64,000 nucleotides of DNA from Desulfosporosinus cupriresistens. GTDB lineage: Bacteria > Bacillota > Desulfitobacteriia > Desulfitobacteriales > Desulfitobacteriaceae. Position numbers and translations under genes: made by a program. The first letter of the stretch is position 1. Each line of letters begins with the position of its first letter. The notes below the pieces were generated by a model. It was not told the DNA's origin, made no database searches, and worked only from the letters and a program-made list of their open reading frames with translations. Location of the stretch: positions 16,911 through 80,910 of the forward strand of contig NZ_MASS01000018.1 in the NCBI RefSeq assembly GCF_001707885.1, given 5' to 3'. Below are positions 63,448 to 64,000 of this stretch, piece by piece.

Positions 63448-64000
63448 ATGGCATCTATCGATGTTTTCCCTACTGATAGCGTCTATATATCCCAGTTTTA
63501 TCACAATACTAATTTTGGGACTGTCAATCAATTGTTTACAGGACAATATATTGTAAGTAAAATAAATCGTTGTAAACCGGATGCTTATAGAACATTATTA
63601 AAATTTAATATTAATTTACTGTGCTCTGACACAATATGTAGTGCTAGGCTATTTTTATTTGTAAACAGAAAAGATAAATCTGATGCGGATCTAGCGCCAC
63701 AAACCGTAACAATATATGAAAATGAAAGTGACTTTAACCAAGCAACTGTAACTTGGGATACAGCACCAAATACTATTATTTCTCCTTATTCTTTCAATGT
63801 AACCGATAGTGACGTAGGATCTTATATAGAAATTGATATTAAGGATTTAGTTCAAGGTTGGGTTAACGCTTGTCATGTGAATGACGGTATTACACTTATT
63901 GGAATAGAAGATAAAATAGATAGGATTATTGGCTACGCAAGTACGGGAAGTGTCAATCCACCTTTTTTAAGGATAAACTATAGCTCATGTACAGGAGTAG
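63448..64000 (+). CDS. DNRLRE-type domain protein, 3' partial
   Basis: From ATG 63448 behind AAGGTGG the frame is open to the window end (184 codons). It reads MASIDVFPTDSVYISQFYHN, then RTLLKFNINLL, ATVTWDTAPN and a final LVQGWVNACHVNDGITLIGI, the layout of a DNRLRE/carbohydrate-module-like beta-sandwich, often on spore or cell surface proteins. No signal peptide is visible, as in several spore-surface examples. Confidence 0.7.
   Translation, partial: MASIDVFPTDSVYISQFYHNTNFGTVNQLFTGQYIVSKINRCKPDAYRTLLKFNINLLCSDTICSARLFLFVNRKDKSDADLAPQTVTIYENESDFNQATVTWDTAPNTIISPYSFNVTDSDVGSYIEIDIKDLVQGWVNACHVNDGITLIGIEDKIDRIIGYASTGSVNPPFLRINYSSCTGV

Overview
The window looks like a chromosomal segment of an anaerobic, spore-forming Firmicute of the Desulfosporosinus/Desulfitobacterium type (inference). 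The reasons are strong Shine-Dalgarno sites with frequent TTG starts, sigma-54 promoters with enhancer-binding activators, a large anaerobic purine-catabolism cluster, and NSS, HD-GYP and GGDEF genes. It holds one inserted mobile element of about 15 kb and one IS110-family insertion sequence. I saw no rRNA, tRNA or CRISPR array.

Region 1 (1-34.2 kb) is a purine/urate degradation supercluster. In order it encodes the end of a sigma-54 activator, a three-subunit xanthine dehydrogenase, a YgfK-like iron-sulfur flavoprotein, an NCS2 purine permease, a PreA-like dihydroorotate dehydrogenase-family protein, SsnA, a threonine-synthase-like enzyme, a second PLP enzyme, a GGDEF/HD-GYP protein, a ketopantoate-reductase-like protein, YgeX, a second sigma-54 activator, YgeY, YgeW, carbamate kinase, HyuA, a fused XdhD-like hydroxylase, the maturation set YqeC / MocA-like (frameshifted) / YqeB, and a deaminase behind a guanine-type riboswitch. 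Four good -24/-12 promoters lie before xdhA, the permease, ygeX and ygeY. Two kinds of dyad, probable activator sites, lie upstream of two of them. Likely flow: purines are imported, deaminated and hydroxylated to xanthine/urate, opened by HyuA/YgeY-type hydrolases, the carbamoyl group is removed by YgeW and carbamate kinase (giving ATP), and YgeX releases ammonia from diaminopropionate.

Region 2 (34.2-38.9 kb) has an NSS transporter, an HD-GYP protein, a perfect 28-bp-arm bidirectional terminator, and the 3' part of yyaL on the minus strand.

Region 3 (38.93-54.05 kb) is a mobile element of about 15.1 kb integrated by a large serine recombinase inside the CHWCHVM motif of yyaL. It carries a replication-initiator-like gene preceded by 14-bp iterons, a small resolvase, HTH proteins, small hypothetical genes and long intergenic regions. 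I recognise no conjugation, capsid or packaging machinery except one terminase-small-subunit-like HTH protein. The element carries its own promoter, ribosome binding site and yyaL 5' module, and so refits the severed gene. Both the host and the element 5' modules stop at TAG at the same point, and in both the sequence needed to continue into CHWCHVM resumes 15-20 nt later at a TCA serine codon.

Region 4 (54.2-64 kb) has a PadR regulator with a decayed partner, an N-acetylglucosamine module (GH20, NagB, NagA), a glycosyltransferase-like gene, an IS110 transposase split at an A9 run, a membrane protein and the start of a DNRLRE-like surface protein.
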